This document shows positions 26,440 through 35,662 of a stretch of DNA of 64,000 nt, one piece after another. Position numbers and translations under genes: made by a program. The DNA is taken from the NCBI GenBank assembly GCA_003132865.1, contig PKYZ01000932.1:1-64000 (forward strand), written 5' to 3'. Below the pieces are notes generated by a model. That model had not been told where the DNA came from. It was given only the letters and a program-made list of their open reading frames with translations, and did no database searches. The stretch's first letter is position 1; every line of letters begins with the position of its first letter. The stretch comes from Bryobacterales bacterium (lineage in GTDB: Bacteria > Acidobacteriota > Terriglobia > Bryobacterales > Bryobacteraceae).

Positions 26440-28496
26440 GTCAACCCGAGCTCTACCGAAGCCCCGCCAAGCCCGGATATCTGGGCGGATACAACTGGCC
26501 CGCCGTAGTGGTAGGTCTGCTGGTGTTGGTCATTGCCAATTTCTTCTGCACCCAATACATCGCCAACCGGTTCCAGTATCAGCCTGCCCTTGGTCCGCCG
26601 CTGCTGCGCTTGCGCGCTGGCGCCATCTATCAACCCTTCGCCTGGGCTAAGTGGGGCTGGCAGCACATGACTGACCAAGACCCAGCGATCCGAATGCCGT
26701 TCCTACTGGGCATGCTTGTCCTGGTTGCCGGATGCTTTCTCACCGTTGGTGTCTTCTTTGCGATGACGAACCGCCGGGCGCGTCTGCTCTCCATGAACGC
26801 CGAGCACCTGCATGGTTCTGCCTGCTGGGCCGAGGAGAGCGATATCCGCACTAGCGGCCTGCTCACCTCGAACGACGGCGTTTTTGTGGGCGGCTGGTCG
26901 CCCGCAGGCAAGCGCCTGCACTACCTGCGACACAACGGCCCCGAACATATTCTGGCTTTCGCCCCGACCCGCAGCGGCAAGGGTGTGGGGCTGGTGATCC
27001 CCACTCTGCTGGCATGGTCGGAATCCGCCATCGTCTACGACATTAAGGGCGAGAACTGGGCTAAGACCGCCGGTTTTCGGGCTCAAGCCGGGCATGTTTG
27101 CTTCAAGTTCGCCCCGGTCGAACAGCAGGCCACTTCACGCTTCAATCCGCTCAGCGAGGTGCGGCTGTTCACTCCCAGGGATGTCAGTGACGCTCAGAAC
27201 ATTGCCAGCATGATCGTTCGGACCGGTGAAGATAGTCCCCAAGAGCGTTACTGGCAGGATGCTGCCACCTCCATCACCACTGGCATGGTCCTGCACGCCT
27301 GCTATGCCGCGGCGCTCGAACGGCGCCAGGCCAGTCTGGCGGATCTCGCGCACTTGTTCACTCGCCCCGGATTGAGCTTTAAGGACACGCTCGAAGAGCT
27401 GCTCAATTTCGAACACGACCCCGGCTTTCAGCACCAGTGGCGGATGCCGGATGGCTCGCGAACTGTCACGCACCCGGTGGTTCGCGAGAAAGTGCAGGAG
27501 ATGCTCGATAAGGAAGACAAGGACTTTAGCGGAGTGCTCTCGACGGCCAAAACCGCGCTGACGCTCTACAGCGATCCGCTGGTGGCCAACAACACTTCGG
27601 CCAGCGACTTCGCCATCAACGACCTGGTCAACCACGAACGCCCTGTATCGCTTTACTTGGTGGTGCCGCCCAGCGACAAAATCCGGCTGCGTCCGCTCAT
27701 CCGCCTGATCCTCACCATGACCGTCAACCGCCTGACGGAGCGAACGCTTTACGCTGGTGCGGAGCAGCAGCATAACCGTCATCGCCTGCTGTTCCTCATC
27801 GATGAATTTCCTTCGCTGAACCGAATGGAGATCTTCGCGGATGCCTTGTCTTATATGGCGGGCTATGGCCTGAAGGCGTATCTCATCACGCAGGATATCC
27901 GCCAGATTGTCGACGCCTACGGCAACAACGAAAGCATCGTTTCGAACTGCCATGTTCGAATCGCCTTTGCCCCGAATCAATTCGAGACCGCCAAACTGAT
28001 CAGCGACATGAGCGGTACCACCACCGTGCAGAAGGCCACCTACAATTTCAGCGGTCAGCGGTTGTCGCCGGTCATGGGGCACCTCAACGCTTCGGTGGAC
28101 AACATTGAAAGGCCTCTGATTACCCCGGACGAAGTATTGCGCCTGAAGCCACCGCAAAAGGCCGGGAACGGCATTCAGGAACGCATCGTGGCGCCTGGAC
28201 AAATGCTCATCTTCGTCAGCGGACTCCACCCCATTCTGGGGATGCAAATGTTGTACTTCCTCGATCCGACCTTCAAGCTTCGCTCGGAGATCCCGCCACC
28301 GGCCAAGTTTGTGAGCCTCAAGGGCAGCCAGGTTCTGGAGCAAAACTCTGTAGACCGCCCGCAGCATCTCACCAGCCCCCCGGAGACACCGCCGCCCGAC
28401 CGCTCACGGGTCGAGCAGGCTTTCTTGGACGGTCTCGAAGAGCTGGACGAATACCAGGAATTGAAGGAGGAATCTCATGCAGAAGAATCGCATTGA
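26436..28496 (+). CDS. traG: type IV coupling protein TraG (VirD4 family)
   Basis: A 686-residue membrane-anchored hexameric ATPase that links the relaxosome to the transfer channel. Two N-terminal helices (about residues 18-45 and 86-110) precede the nucleotide-binding domain: Walker A FAPTRSGKGVGLVIP near residue 176, VYDIKGENW near 205, Walker B LLFLIDEFPSLNRM near 454 and YLITQDIRQI near 480. The C-terminus is acidic, as expected for substrate docking. Its start overlaps the KfrB-type gene and its end overlaps ssb by 20 bases. Confidence 0.96.
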   Translation: MSQPELYRSPAKPGYLGGYNWPAVVVGLLVLVIANFFCTQYIANRFQYQPALGPPLLRLRAGAIYQPFAWAKWGWQHMTDQDPAIRMPFLLGMLVLVAGCFLTVGVFFAMTNRRARLLSMNAEHLHGSACWAEESDIRTSGLLTSNDGVFVGGWSPAGKRLHYLRHNGPEHILAFAPTRSGKGVGLVIPTLLAWSESAIVYDIKGENWAKTAGFRAQAGHVCFKFAPVEQQATSRFNPLSEVRLFTPRDVSDAQNIASMIVRTGEDSPQERYWQDAATSITTGMVLHACYAAALERRQASLADLAHLFTRPGLSFKDTLEELLNFEHDPGFQHQWRMPDGSRTVTHPVVREKVQEMLDKEDKDFSGVLSTAKTALTLYSDPLVANNTSASDFAINDLVNHERPVSLYLVVPPSDKIRLRPLIRLILTMTVNRLTERTLYAGAEQQHNRHRLLFLIDEFPSLNRMEIFADALSYMAGYGLKAYLITQDIRQIVDAYGNNESIVSNCHVRIAFAPNQFETAKLISDMSGTTTVQKATYNFSGQRLSPVMGHLNASVDNIERPLITPDEVLRLKPPQKAGNGIQERIVAPGQMLIFVSGLHPILGMQMLYFLDPTFKLRSEIPPPAKFVSLKGSQVLEQNSVDRPQHLTSPPETPPPDRSRVEQAFLDGLEELDEYQELKEESHAEESH

Positions 28497-28878
28497 AGTC
28501 AGTGGCTGGCTGGCGGCCAAGCCCGCCGTGCGCTATCTCCCCTCAGGCACGCCCGTGGCCAGCGTGCGCCTCGGCGAGACGTATTCGTACACGTCGCAAG
28601 GCAAAACGGAGCAGCATACCAACTGGCACTCGCTTTCGTTCTATGGCGATCTGGCCAACCTGGCGGCGGCCTTCAACAAGGGCGACCACCTGTTCGTGGA
28701 AGGCTGCATGGAGCAGCGTCAATTCACGCCGGCAGATGGCACCAAGCGGACGATCTGGGAGTTGATCGTGCACTCGTTTCATCTGATCGGCGACCCCAGG
28801 CCGAAGGCCGCAACCCCACCGCCCGAGAGCGTAAATGCGAGCGACGGGCAGGCCCAGGATGATTGGCCGGTAGGATGA
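28477..28878 (+). CDS. ssb: single-stranded DNA-binding protein (OB fold)
   Basis: A 133-residue protein with an OB-fold resembling plasmid SSBs: NRIEVSGWLAAKPAVRYLPSG near the N-terminus, TNWHSLSFYGDLANLAAAF around residues 48-66 and KGDHLFVEGCMEQRQF around 69-84. It ends DDWPVG rather than the DDxIPF tip used by most bacterial SSBs to recruit partners. It starts inside traG after an AAGGAGGAAT and ends in a TGA that overlaps the traF ATG. A transfer-operon SSB probably coats incoming or displaced strand. Confidence 0.88.
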   Translation: MQKNRIEVSGWLAAKPAVRYLPSGTPVASVRLGETYSYTSQGKTEQHTNWHSLSFYGDLANLAAAFNKGDHLFVEGCMEQRQFTPADGTKRTIWELIVHSFHLIGDPRPKAATPPPESVNASDGQAQDDWPVG

Positions 28879-29381
28879 CGGCAATGCGCGGTCGTATCCT
28901 GATCCTTGCGGTGACTCCCGTCCTCGGCGCCTTTGCCCTGTTTAACGCCGCGGATTTGCGCATCAACACCTCGGCGTCTCTGCCTGTGGGCCTCTATATT
29001 GTGAGTTCCAACGGCACCTTCGTGGAGTTCTGTCCTGACGATCAAGGTCTATCTGCCCAGCGGCGTTACCGTGCCAGGGGAGCCTGCCCGGACGGAGCAG
29101 CGCCCCTTCTCAAGCCGGTGATTGGCCGCCCTGCCGACGAGGTCGTCGTAGGCCCCGCGGGCATTGCGGTGAACGGCAAGCTTCTTCCGCATACAGCACC
29201 GCTGGACCATGATAGCGAAGGACGACCCCTGACACACTGGCCTTCCGGACGCTACATCGCCGTACCGGAGAACTTATGGGTAGCGAGCTCCTATAATTCG
29301 CGCAGTTACGATAGCCGCTACTTCGGACCGATCCGGGAAAGCACCGTGCGTGCCAGACTGCGGCCTTTGATCCCGTGGTGA
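28875..29381 (+). CDS. traF: conjugal transfer peptidase TraF (S26 family)
   Basis: A 168-residue membrane peptidase. One N-terminal helix (about residues 5-22) precedes the S26 core: NTSASLPVGLY holds the Ser nucleophile (about 33-38) and PLLKPVIGRPADEV the Lys base (about 80). RP4 TraF cleaves and cyclises the TrbC pilin, and this protein has the same short layout and the late SYDSRYFGPI block. The ATG at 28875 overlaps the ssb stop; other in-frame starts occur at 28863 and 28884. Confidence 0.92.
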   Translation: MTAMRGRILILAVTPVLGAFALFNAADLRINTSASLPVGLYIVSSNGTFVEFCPDDQGLSAQRRYRARGACPDGAAPLLKPVIGRPADEVVVGPAGIAVNGKLLPHTAPLDHDSEGRPLTHWPSGRYIAVPENLWVASSYNSRSYDSRYFGPIRESTVRARLRPLIPW

Positions 29382-29384
29382 GGC

Positions 29385-30629
29385 ATGAAGATCCAGCACA
29401 CCCTAAGCTGTCTGGCAACGGTCGTCCTAGGTTTAGCCGTCTCCAGCGCTCACCCGGCGGGCATCGTGGCCGCCTTCCTCCTGCTGCCGGCGTTCACATT
29501 CCGGCACCCATCTCGCCGGATCTGCTATGCCGCGGCAACGGGATACTATGTGGGTGCACTTTGGCCCCTCGCCGTGGGTGCGAAGAATTTCTTCGGTCCG
29601 GATGTTTCGGTTGTCGGAGCGATAGCGTTCTGGGCGGTATGCGCCATGTTGCTGGCCGCGCCTTACGCCTTGCTTTGGACAGAGAAAACCCAGCAACTGC
29701 TTTGGCGGGTACCCGTCGCTCTCCTGATCGGGATCATTCCGCCTCTGGGCCTTATCGGCTTTGCTTCGCCGTTGACTGCCTCAGGCTTTCTTTTTCCGGC
29801 CTGGTCCTGGGGCGGCTTCGCTTTGTCCCTGGCCGGATGCGGTTTGATGTTGACCTGTCCAAAGGTGGGTTTCCTCGGCCTCACTACGATGGCCCTCGTC
29901 GCCAACATCCTGCACCCCGGCGACCGGCAGCCGCCATCGGGCTGGCAAGCAATGGATACTCACCTTGGGGCCATCAGCCACGGACCGGTCAGCCCTCTGC
30001 GCGAATACCTTGCCGCGCAGGACGTACAGGCCTTGGCCGTCGCCTCGTCTGCGCGGACCGTCGTGTTCCCGGAGAGCGTGGTGCCCCGCTGGACCATGTC
30101 CACCGATCTGTTTTGGAAACCTACCATCGATACACTTCGTCAAAACGGCAAGGTCGTTGTGATTGGAGCACTCATTCCGGAATCGCCGCCGTTCTCGAAC
30201 ACTGATATTCACGCTGCAATCGATCTGCTGCGAACGGCGCACGCAGGGCAGCCGATCCCACGCCAGGCGGAACCCTACTCCTACCGGAACGTGGCGATTA
30301 TTCGAGGGACCCAATCCGGAATCTTCTTCCAGCGGGTGCCCGTGCCGGTTTCGGTGTGGAAACCGTTTTCGCGCGGAGGCGCTCCGCTGCATTTGGGCGG
30401 GCCGGCGGTGCTAGAGTTGGGCGGTGAGAGGGCGGCCCTGCTGATCTGCTACGAGCAAGTCATCCCGTGGACGGTGTTGACTGCCGCTTTGGCGCGCCCC
30501 ACACTTTTCGTCGGGATGTCGAACGATCACTGGGCCACCCGGACGCCCATCCTGCAATGGCAAGCGCTTTGTCTTCGCGCTTGGAGCCGCCTGTTTTGGG
30601 TACCCTATCTGCTGGCAGTGAACACTTGA
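29385..30629 (+). CDS. traB: TraB, Lnt/nitrilase-like conjugation protein
   Basis: A 414-residue protein: five or more N-terminal hydrophobic helices (about residues 5-170) followed by a nitrilase-superfamily domain with Glu in VVFPESVVP (about 226), Lys in KPFSRGG (about 325) and Cys in LLICYEQVIP (about 354). This Glu-Lys-Cys arrangement is that of apolipoprotein N-acyltransferase and of Ti-plasmid TraB, whose gene also sits beside traF. It begins 3 bases after traF. Its last 50 codons are duplicated, in damaged form, at 35367-35520. Confidence 0.85.
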   Translation: MKIQHTLSCLATVVLGLAVSSAHPAGIVAAFLLLPAFTFRHPSRRICYAAATGYYVGALWPLAVGAKNFFGPDVSVVGAIAFWAVCAMLLAAPYALLWTEKTQQLLWRVPVALLIGIIPPLGLIGFASPLTASGFLFPAWSWGGFALSLAGCGLMLTCPKVGFLGLTTMALVANILHPGDRQPPSGWQAMDTHLGAISHGPVSPLREYLAAQDVQALAVASSARTVVFPESVVPRWTMSTDLFWKPTIDTLRQNGKVVVIGALIPESPPFSNTDIHAAIDLLRTAHAGQPIPRQAEPYSYRNVAIIRGTQSGIFFQRVPVPVSVWKPFSRGGAPLHLGGPAVLELGGERAALLICYEQVIPWTVLTAALARPTLFVGMSNDHWATRTPILQWQALCLRAWSRLFWVPYLLAVNT

Positions 30630-30757
30630 AGGAGGTCTGAACCATGTGGCGTTTCCTGTTTCTGGCGTTTCAGTGGCAGAGGGGCAAACGGGCTTTCGTC
30701 ATCCTGTCCTTGGCGTTTCTGGCTTTCCTGCTGTACGCGGTCGCGCATGTGCATTGA
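30483..30757 (+). repeat. left copy of duplicated traB tail plus 37-residue peptide gene
   Basis: This stretch recurs in direct orientation at 35367-35646 at roughly 80-85 percent identity by eye. Shared blocks include CCCCACACTTTTCG, CTGGGCCACCCGGAC-type sequence and GCTGGCAGTGAACACTTG. The two copies bracket 4.6 kb of HEAT-protein cargo. Confidence 0.8.
30644..30757 (+). CDS. 37-residue single-span membrane peptide
   Basis: A very short gene with a strong AAGGAGG 9 bases before the ATG, 14 bases after traB. The product has an aromatic start (MWRFLFLAFQW), a basic hinge (QRGKR) and one hydrophobic helix (FVILSLAFLAFLLYAVA) ending His-rich (HVH). A second copy at 35533-35646 keeps the same length with 6-7 substitutions and no frameshift, which argues that it is translated and selected. 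No named family is known to me. It may be a small subunit of the transfer apparatus. Confidence 0.7.
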   Translation: MWRFLFLAFQWQRGKRAFVILSLAFLAFLLYAVAHVH

Positions 30758-31208
30758 ACGGAACAGTGCTGGTGCTGATCTCGGCAAACGCCGCTTCTGA
30801 GCCGTGGACAAGCAGAAATCAGCACTGGCGACTACGCAGCTATGCGCCTGCGCGCCCGTGGCGAGTTGCGCCGGGGCGATAAATTCCGGATGGCGGACCA
30901 AGAAGGAGTTGACATCCCACTTTGGCAGTGCGGCGGGACGCAATCCAGCAGGCATCACTCCGGTTGCATCCCGCGTCGAAATACAACGCGTTGGCCTGAG
31001 GCGTAGTTCCCGTATTGTATAATACAATCTTTCTGAACGGCTTTGAAAATGCGCTGGCCCGATACGTGAGCTAGCGGCGTTGCGCTGCGGGTTCTCGCCG
31101 CCGTTAGTGATTTTAGCTGTGTTGCGATGACCAGGTTCTTGCGGGCAAACCGAGATCTGCCCTGCGGCGATAGCGACGATTTGATAGAACGGAAGGAGAA
31201 CATACAAG
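30758..31208. other. non-coding gap with a putative promoter for the cargo
   Basis: No credible gene. A TATAATACAAT-like stretch near 31017-31028 could be a -10 region. GGAAGGAG at 31190-31198 serves the gene at 31209. Confidence 0.4.
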
Positions 31209-31751
31209 ATGATCATGCGATCCGGATGCGCGTCCGCGTTCTTGCTGGCGTTGGGATTTACCGCGATTCTCTCCGGGCAAATCCAACGGCCGAAGGTTGA
31301 AAAGAGAGACGGACATATTTCGCCCCTTATGGCAAAGATAACGTATGAGTCAGGAACCGTCCGAACAGTCATGGTTTTAGGCCTTGTCAATGCGGGCGGC
31401 AACAGTTACCACACTCACGCCGTTGTTTTCAAGGACGAAGCTGAATCCCAAGTTACCCTGTTCCTGGACACGATCAGCGTCATAAAGAAGCCAAACGAAG
31501 AGGACGCCATCTTTGTGCTCAAGTCTGGTAAGGAACGTAAGCTGTGGTACAACGTGGAGTGTTGTGACGCTTCCCAGAAAGCTCGGTGGTTGGTTACCTG
31601 GAACGATGATGGCGGTAACGAGAAGATCGACATGGCACGACTCCAACAAGTCGAATTCCTTGCACCAGCCCGTAAAGACAAGGCAGGCAACGCTATGTTC
31701 GATTGGTGGAACTATTCTCCTTTCACCGGCGAGAAGCTGCCGGATGATTGA
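31209..31751 (+). CDS. exported hypothetical protein
   Basis: A 180-residue protein with an N-terminal signal (residues 1-24, SAFLLALGFTAILSGQ). The mature part is beta-rich: ITYESGTVRTVMVLGLV, VFKDEAESQVTLFLDTI and FVLKSGKERKLWYNVECC, followed by an acidic end (GEKLPDD). No family is recognised; the pattern of short strands about a membrane-exported domain resembles SH3-like or DUF-type periplasmic domains. GGAGAA lies upstream of the ATG. It opens the cargo bounded by the duplicated traB tails. Confidence 0.7.
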   Translation: MIMRSGCASAFLLALGFTAILSGQIQRPKVEKRDGHISPLMAKITYESGTVRTVMVLGLVNAGGNSYHTHAVVFKDEAESQVTLFLDTISVIKKPNEEDAIFVLKSGKERKLWYNVECCDASQKARWLVTWNDDGGNEKIDMARLQQVEFLAPARKDKAGNAMFDWWNYSPFTGEKLPDD

Positions 31752-31891
31752 TTCTAACGCTGCATGTTTGATGATTCGAATTGGCCAACGGGGGACCATT
31801 CCTCGCGCCGTCTCGCCGCCTCACCATTGCTTCCCCGTCGCATACGCCAAAGGAAGACCAGGAAGGGTAATCGGACGGTCGTGACGAATGA

Positions 31892-33250
31892 ATGATGAAG
31901 GATCTTCGCACCAAAACCTCCGATAAACGCGGCTGCATCGGGTGCGTCGTAGTCCTCTTGCTAATCGCCTGTGTACCTGTCCTAATTACCATCCGGCAAT
32001 TCGGAGTGATGGGGCTTGTACCTGCGAAATGGAAGGGCTCGGATCGACTACTAGGCGAGTTGAAGAGTCGCCCGTTGGATTCTTCGGCGGTCCGAGAGAT
32101 CGGGCGGCGCAGAGACGCGCGCGCTATCGATCGGCTCATCGAGATTCTCAACGAGGCGTCCGGCTGGTCTGCCAAATCCTCCATTCCGGGTCCAAATAAA
32201 CTCGAAGGGGACGCTGCAATCGCGCTCGTTGAGATCGGAGATCCACGCGCGATCATTCCCTTGCTAAGGGCTGCGGACGCCAAAGGTGCCGACGCGCGAA
32301 TCAAGAGCTATGCGGAGAGGGCGTTGACCAAAATGCGAGACAGGGAGGTTCCTGCGCTCATAGAAGGCTTGAACGACCCCTCCCGCGCTGTCCGCCAACG
32401 CGCAGTGCACGAACTCGGAGACCTTCGTGACGTTCGAGCGGTCGAGCCCCTTCTTCAGGCGCTCTCGGACGGCGCCGTGCAGGAAGATGCGGTGCAAGCA
32501 CTTGGGAAAATTGGTTCGCCGGCGGTGGAGCCCCTTCTCACGAAGCTTAAGCGGAGCAACAGGGAACACCTTGATGATTTTGTCATCATGAACGCCCTCG
32601 CAGCTACCAAGGACCATCGAGCAACTCTCGCGATCCTGCCTTTCTTGCAGACTCACGGTCCCGGATCCAGCACGTCGGTTTTGGCTGCGCGTGCCCTAGG
32701 GAGGACTGGAGACCAGAAGGCAGTGGCACCCCTGATTTCGGCGATGGAGAACGGAAATGGTGATGCTCAGGCGGCACTTGTCGAAATCGGTCAACCAGCA
32801 ATCCCCGCTTTGCTTGAGAGGTTGGGCAAGTCTAGCGTTGTCTCGTACAAGAGCGCCGACGCACTTGGAATGATCGGTAAACCAGCCGTGCGCGCTCTGA
32901 TTCAGAAATTCGAGCACTCTTTGGGCCTTGCGCGACTTGACGCCGCCAGAGCTTTATCCGAGATCGACGATGCTGAGGTGAGCGCCGTTCTGTCAACGGC
33001 GCTTTCTGGCGGAGACCTGAGTCTTGTAGCCGCAGCGCATCGTTTCTTAGTGCGTCGCGGCGATCCTCAGTCAAAGGTGCTATTGATTAGGGCCCTCATC
33101 GCGCAAACTGACTCCGACATGGCGGAGTCCTTGCTTAACTGCGGAGATCCCGCACTGGAAGATGCGGCTCGGATGTGGGCGAAGCGTCACGGGTACCAGG
33201 TTTCGACGATGTTGGGAGGCGGCGGGGGAACAAAGTGGGGCAACAGATGA
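31892..33250 (+). CDS. membrane-anchored HEAT-repeat protein
   Basis: A 452-residue protein. A basic N-terminus and one membrane helix (about residues 15-36, CIGCVVVLLLIACVPVLI) precede about ten HEAT-type helical repeats (roughly 60-430) with the usual signatures such as IGRRRDARAIDRLIEIL, GDPRAIIPLLRAA and LGDLRDVRAVEPLLQAL. HEAT solenoids bind proteins or, in PBS-lyase relatives, phycobilins; nothing here suggests a chromophore function. The gene is convergent with another HEAT protein gene. Partner and role are unknown. Confidence 0.85.
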   Translation: MMKDLRTKTSDKRGCIGCVVVLLLIACVPVLITIRQFGVMGLVPAKWKGSDRLLGELKSRPLDSSAVREIGRRRDARAIDRLIEILNEASGWSAKSSIPGPNKLEGDAAIALVEIGDPRAIIPLLRAADAKGADARIKSYAERALTKMRDREVPALIEGLNDPSRAVRQRAVHELGDLRDVRAVEPLLQALSDGAVQEDAVQALGKIGSPAVEPLLTKLKRSNREHLDDFVIMNALAATKDHRATLAILPFLQTHGPGSSTSVLAARALGRTGDQKAVAPLISAMENGNGDAQAALVEIGQPAIPALLERLGKSSVVSYKSADALGMIGKPAVRALIQKFEHSLGLARLDAARALSEIDDAEVSAVLSTALSGGDLSLVAAAHRFLVRRGDPQSKVLLIRALIAQTDSDMAESLLNCGDPALEDAARMWAKRHGYQVSTMLGGGGGTKWGNR

Positions 33251-33397
33251 GTATCATTCTTCTACCGCCAATCGACGGTGGTAGCGTGGTTCGCCCACGC
33301 GATAAACAAGCCACGGTTCTTGTCGCCGAGCGTGGCACGGAGCTCCCCCTCCGACGTGATATCTTAGGCAAGGAGAGCTTCGACAGAACTTCTCCCT

Positions 33398-34621
33398 TTA
33401 GGAGTAGCGAGCCGTGCCGGCTCCCCCTGGTCGCCCTCTTCGTTGGATTTCAGCTTTTGCCGCCAGACGTATTTCATCATTGTGTGTGCCGCGGGACTCT
33501 TCCGGGTTCCCGGTGTCGACGAACTCTGGCCAAGGTCCCTCAGTGTAATATCCTCCGAAACTGCGTTCTCTTGTGACCACGTAAGTATCGCGCACACTTG
33601 CGAGACGATCCAATTGCTCATCGGAAATAAAGCGCCCATAGTTTCGAAGAAGTTCCAATAGAACGCATTTGCTTTCCCAAGCACCGCTTTGCGACTCTAG
33701 TCCCCAAGAAAGAAAGTCAACGGCGGCCGTAATGTCCGCCTCAGAGAACACGATACCCTTTTGGGACACTATGGTCTTGGCCGCTGCTTCAGCGTCACCC
33801 CGAAGCCGGGAATCATTGTTAGTGAGCCATGGAAGAATTGCGGACAGTACGAACGGTTCTTGCGTCTGGCCGAGGTGTTTTATGATGCTTGCGCGATCAG
33901 GGTTTGCCGGGTCACGGAGCGATTGTACGAGCTTCGTGAGATAGGTTTTGATTACTTCAGAACTTGACGGATGGTGCAACTTTTCCAAGGCGAGCCGCGC
34001 TTCGTGTTGGCGGCTAATGTTCGCGCCCATGTCTTCCTTCAGGATGGAAGCCAACGGCCCAAATGCCCGATGGTCTCCTATTTCCCCCAAAGCCCTGGTT
34101 GCAGCGAGGTTTTCCAAGAACGACGCCGCCCGAAGAGCCTCTATCAAAGGGACAACAGCGACGCGGCCGAGATTAACGAGCGCTCTCGCAACATCGTCTA
34201 CGTCGAGCGCGCCATCTGTAAGGCCCTTAAGCAACGTGGGGACAGCACTGACGTCACGTGTGTAACCAAGCGCCTCGGCTACACGGCGCACTGTTGTTGG
34301 CCGGATTATCGCCAAGAACCGTGATCGCTCCTGCAGCACTCGTGCCAGGAGCGGTACAGCAGCCGCTCCCTCTTCACGACCGGCCCTCTCGTATCGGTTT
34401 GCCACGATTAACAGATTCGCCCGCTCGCTCGGCGATTTCGGCCAGTTGCGTGCCAGCAAAAGATCAGCCGCGGCAATCCTCACGGATTCTTCCTCATCGT
34501 GAGTCGCCCCAATCAGAGCCTTGAGCGCGCGGTCTCCGTGGTGGCTCGCTAAGTCTTTTACAGCTTTTTCCCTAGTCACCAACGATTTAGATCGGAGTTT
34601 CTTGAGTGTCCAAAACAACAT
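33398..34621 (-). CDS. HEAT-repeat protein, cytoplasmic
   Basis: A 407-residue protein built of HEAT repeats (LASHHGDRALKALIGATHDE near residue 20, then LGYTRDVSAVPTLLKGL near 125, and LGEIGDHRAFGPLASIL near 180), with no signal or membrane helix. The C-terminal quarter departs from the repeat and contains FGGYYTEGPWPEF. The ATG at 34621 has GGGAG 9 bases upstream; a GTG at 34654 in frame is possible. It converges on the membrane HEAT gene with 147 bases between, and both lie inside the duplicated-flank cargo. Confidence 0.8.
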   Translation of the reverse strand: MLFWTLKKLRSKSLVTREKAVKDLASHHGDRALKALIGATHDEEESVRIAAADLLLARNWPKSPSERANLLIVANRYERAGREEGAAAVPLLARVLQERSRFLAIIRPTTVRRVAEALGYTRDVSAVPTLLKGLTDGALDVDDVARALVNLGRVAVVPLIEALRAASFLENLAATRALGEIGDHRAFGPLASILKEDMGANISRQHEARLALEKLHHPSSSEVIKTYLTKLVQSLRDPANPDRASIIKHLGQTQEPFVLSAILPWLTNNDSRLRGDAEAAAKTIVSQKGIVFSEADITAAVDFLSWGLESQSGAWESKCVLLELLRNYGRFISDEQLDRLASVRDTYVVTRERSFGGYYTEGPWPEFVDTGNPEESRGTHNDEIRLAAKAEIQRRGRPGGAGTARYS

Positions 34622-34654
34622 TGCATTCGGCTCCCGGCGAGAAGTACGTGTCAC

Positions 34655-35366
34655 CTTATTACACGGACAAATACCCCGCTGAAGTCCGGAAATGTCGGCT
34701 CTTGTTGAGTGTGCCGTCCAGTCGCGAATTGCTGATTTCGGAAGGGCAGGTTCTCCTGTGGCGCGGTCTTCCGAAACTCCTGGTAAGGAACAAGCTCATG
34801 GACGTCGCAAATGAGATTAGCACAAAAGTGTTTCGCTGCCAAAGGGTGGGAGCCCGCTCGCGAGCGCCGAAAACGTAGGGCCGTTCCCGATTTGGCTCCG
34901 CCTGTGATGCGTCTCGACCGCCACTTGGCCGTATCACGCGCGACCCGCTGCTGCGCATAGGGGAGCGCGAGCACAAGCCCCGATCTGGGAGATGTCCCGG
35001 GCCTCGTCGGCCTCGCGTGCTCGGGAGCCGTTGGCGGCCCCGCTGGACGCCTGCCGACTTCCGGGTTCGAATCTGACGCGAGCGTGAACCGCCAAGTCTT
35101 CTGGACTGCCCTCCCGACTCTCTCATATTCGGGAGGCGCAGCGCCCCAGGTGGCGTCGGTGGCTAAGGTGCCCAAGCGCCTTCAGGTGAACGGTTGTTCT
35201 GGGGTGCCGCAGTGATCGCGTAACGCCGGTTCACGTTCTGGTGAGCCGCGCTCCTCCTGTATCTTCGTCAGGCGAACTTCATCCTGCCCGTGTCACGATT
35301 CATCGCCTCGGAGGCGTGCAGGGTAGAGCACGCGTGGAAACAGATCGAACATTCGAACCATCAAGG
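34655..35366. other. non-coding gap, probable decayed sequence
   Basis: About 700 bases without a supported gene on either strand. It ends at the left edge of the duplicated traB tail. A T-arm-like GGTTCGAATC near 35062 was examined and rejected as a tRNA. Confidence 0.45.
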
Positions 35367-35520
35367 AGGTCGCTCTGGCGCACCCCACACTTTTCGCGGG
35401 GATGTCCAACGATTATTGGGCCACCCGGACACCCATCCCGTAATGGGCAGGCGCTTTGTCTTCGCGCCCGGAGTTGCCTGTTTTGAAAACCCTGTCTCTG
35501 CTGGCAGTGAACACTTGTAG
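35367..35520 (+). pseudogene. degenerate duplicate of the traB 3' end
   Basis: The sequence follows the last ~50 codons of traB at about 80 percent identity but contains an in-frame TAA (after RTPIP) and small length changes, so it is not translated as TraB. It precedes an intact copy of the 37-residue peptide gene. It marks the right junction of the HEAT cargo insertion. Confidence 0.75.
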
Positions 35521-35532
35521 AAGGACTGAACT

Positions 35533-35646
35533 ATGTGGCATTTTCTTCTCTTAGCGTTTCAGTGGCACAGGGGCAAACGAGGTTTTGTCATCCTGTCCCT
35601 GGCGTTCCTGGCCTTCCTGCTGTACGCGGAAGCACATGCCCACTGA
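35533..35646 (+). CDS. 37-residue single-span membrane peptide, second copy
   Basis: Same length and layout as the peptide at 30644-30757: MWHFLLLAFQW, a basic turn, the same hydrophobic helix and a His end (AHAH). An AGAAGGA stands upstream. Unlike the neighbouring traB tail copy it has no frameshift or stop, which supports function. It lies 16 bases before the methylase-helicase gene, probably the ancestral arrangement traB-peptide-helicase. Confidence 0.65.
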   Translation: MWHFLLLAFQWHRGKRGFVILSLAFLAFLLYAEAHAH

Positions 35647-35662
35647 ACGGTGACTGCTTCTC

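Noticed and set aside
30605..31402. Minus-strand 265-codon frame
   Set aside because: It lies opposite traB end, the peptide gene and the exported protein gene, has no ribosome-binding site and no protein-like pattern.
35056..35140. tRNA-like T arm (GGTTCGAATC)
   Set aside because: The flanking bases do not form a T stem and no acceptor or anticodon arm could be folded around it.
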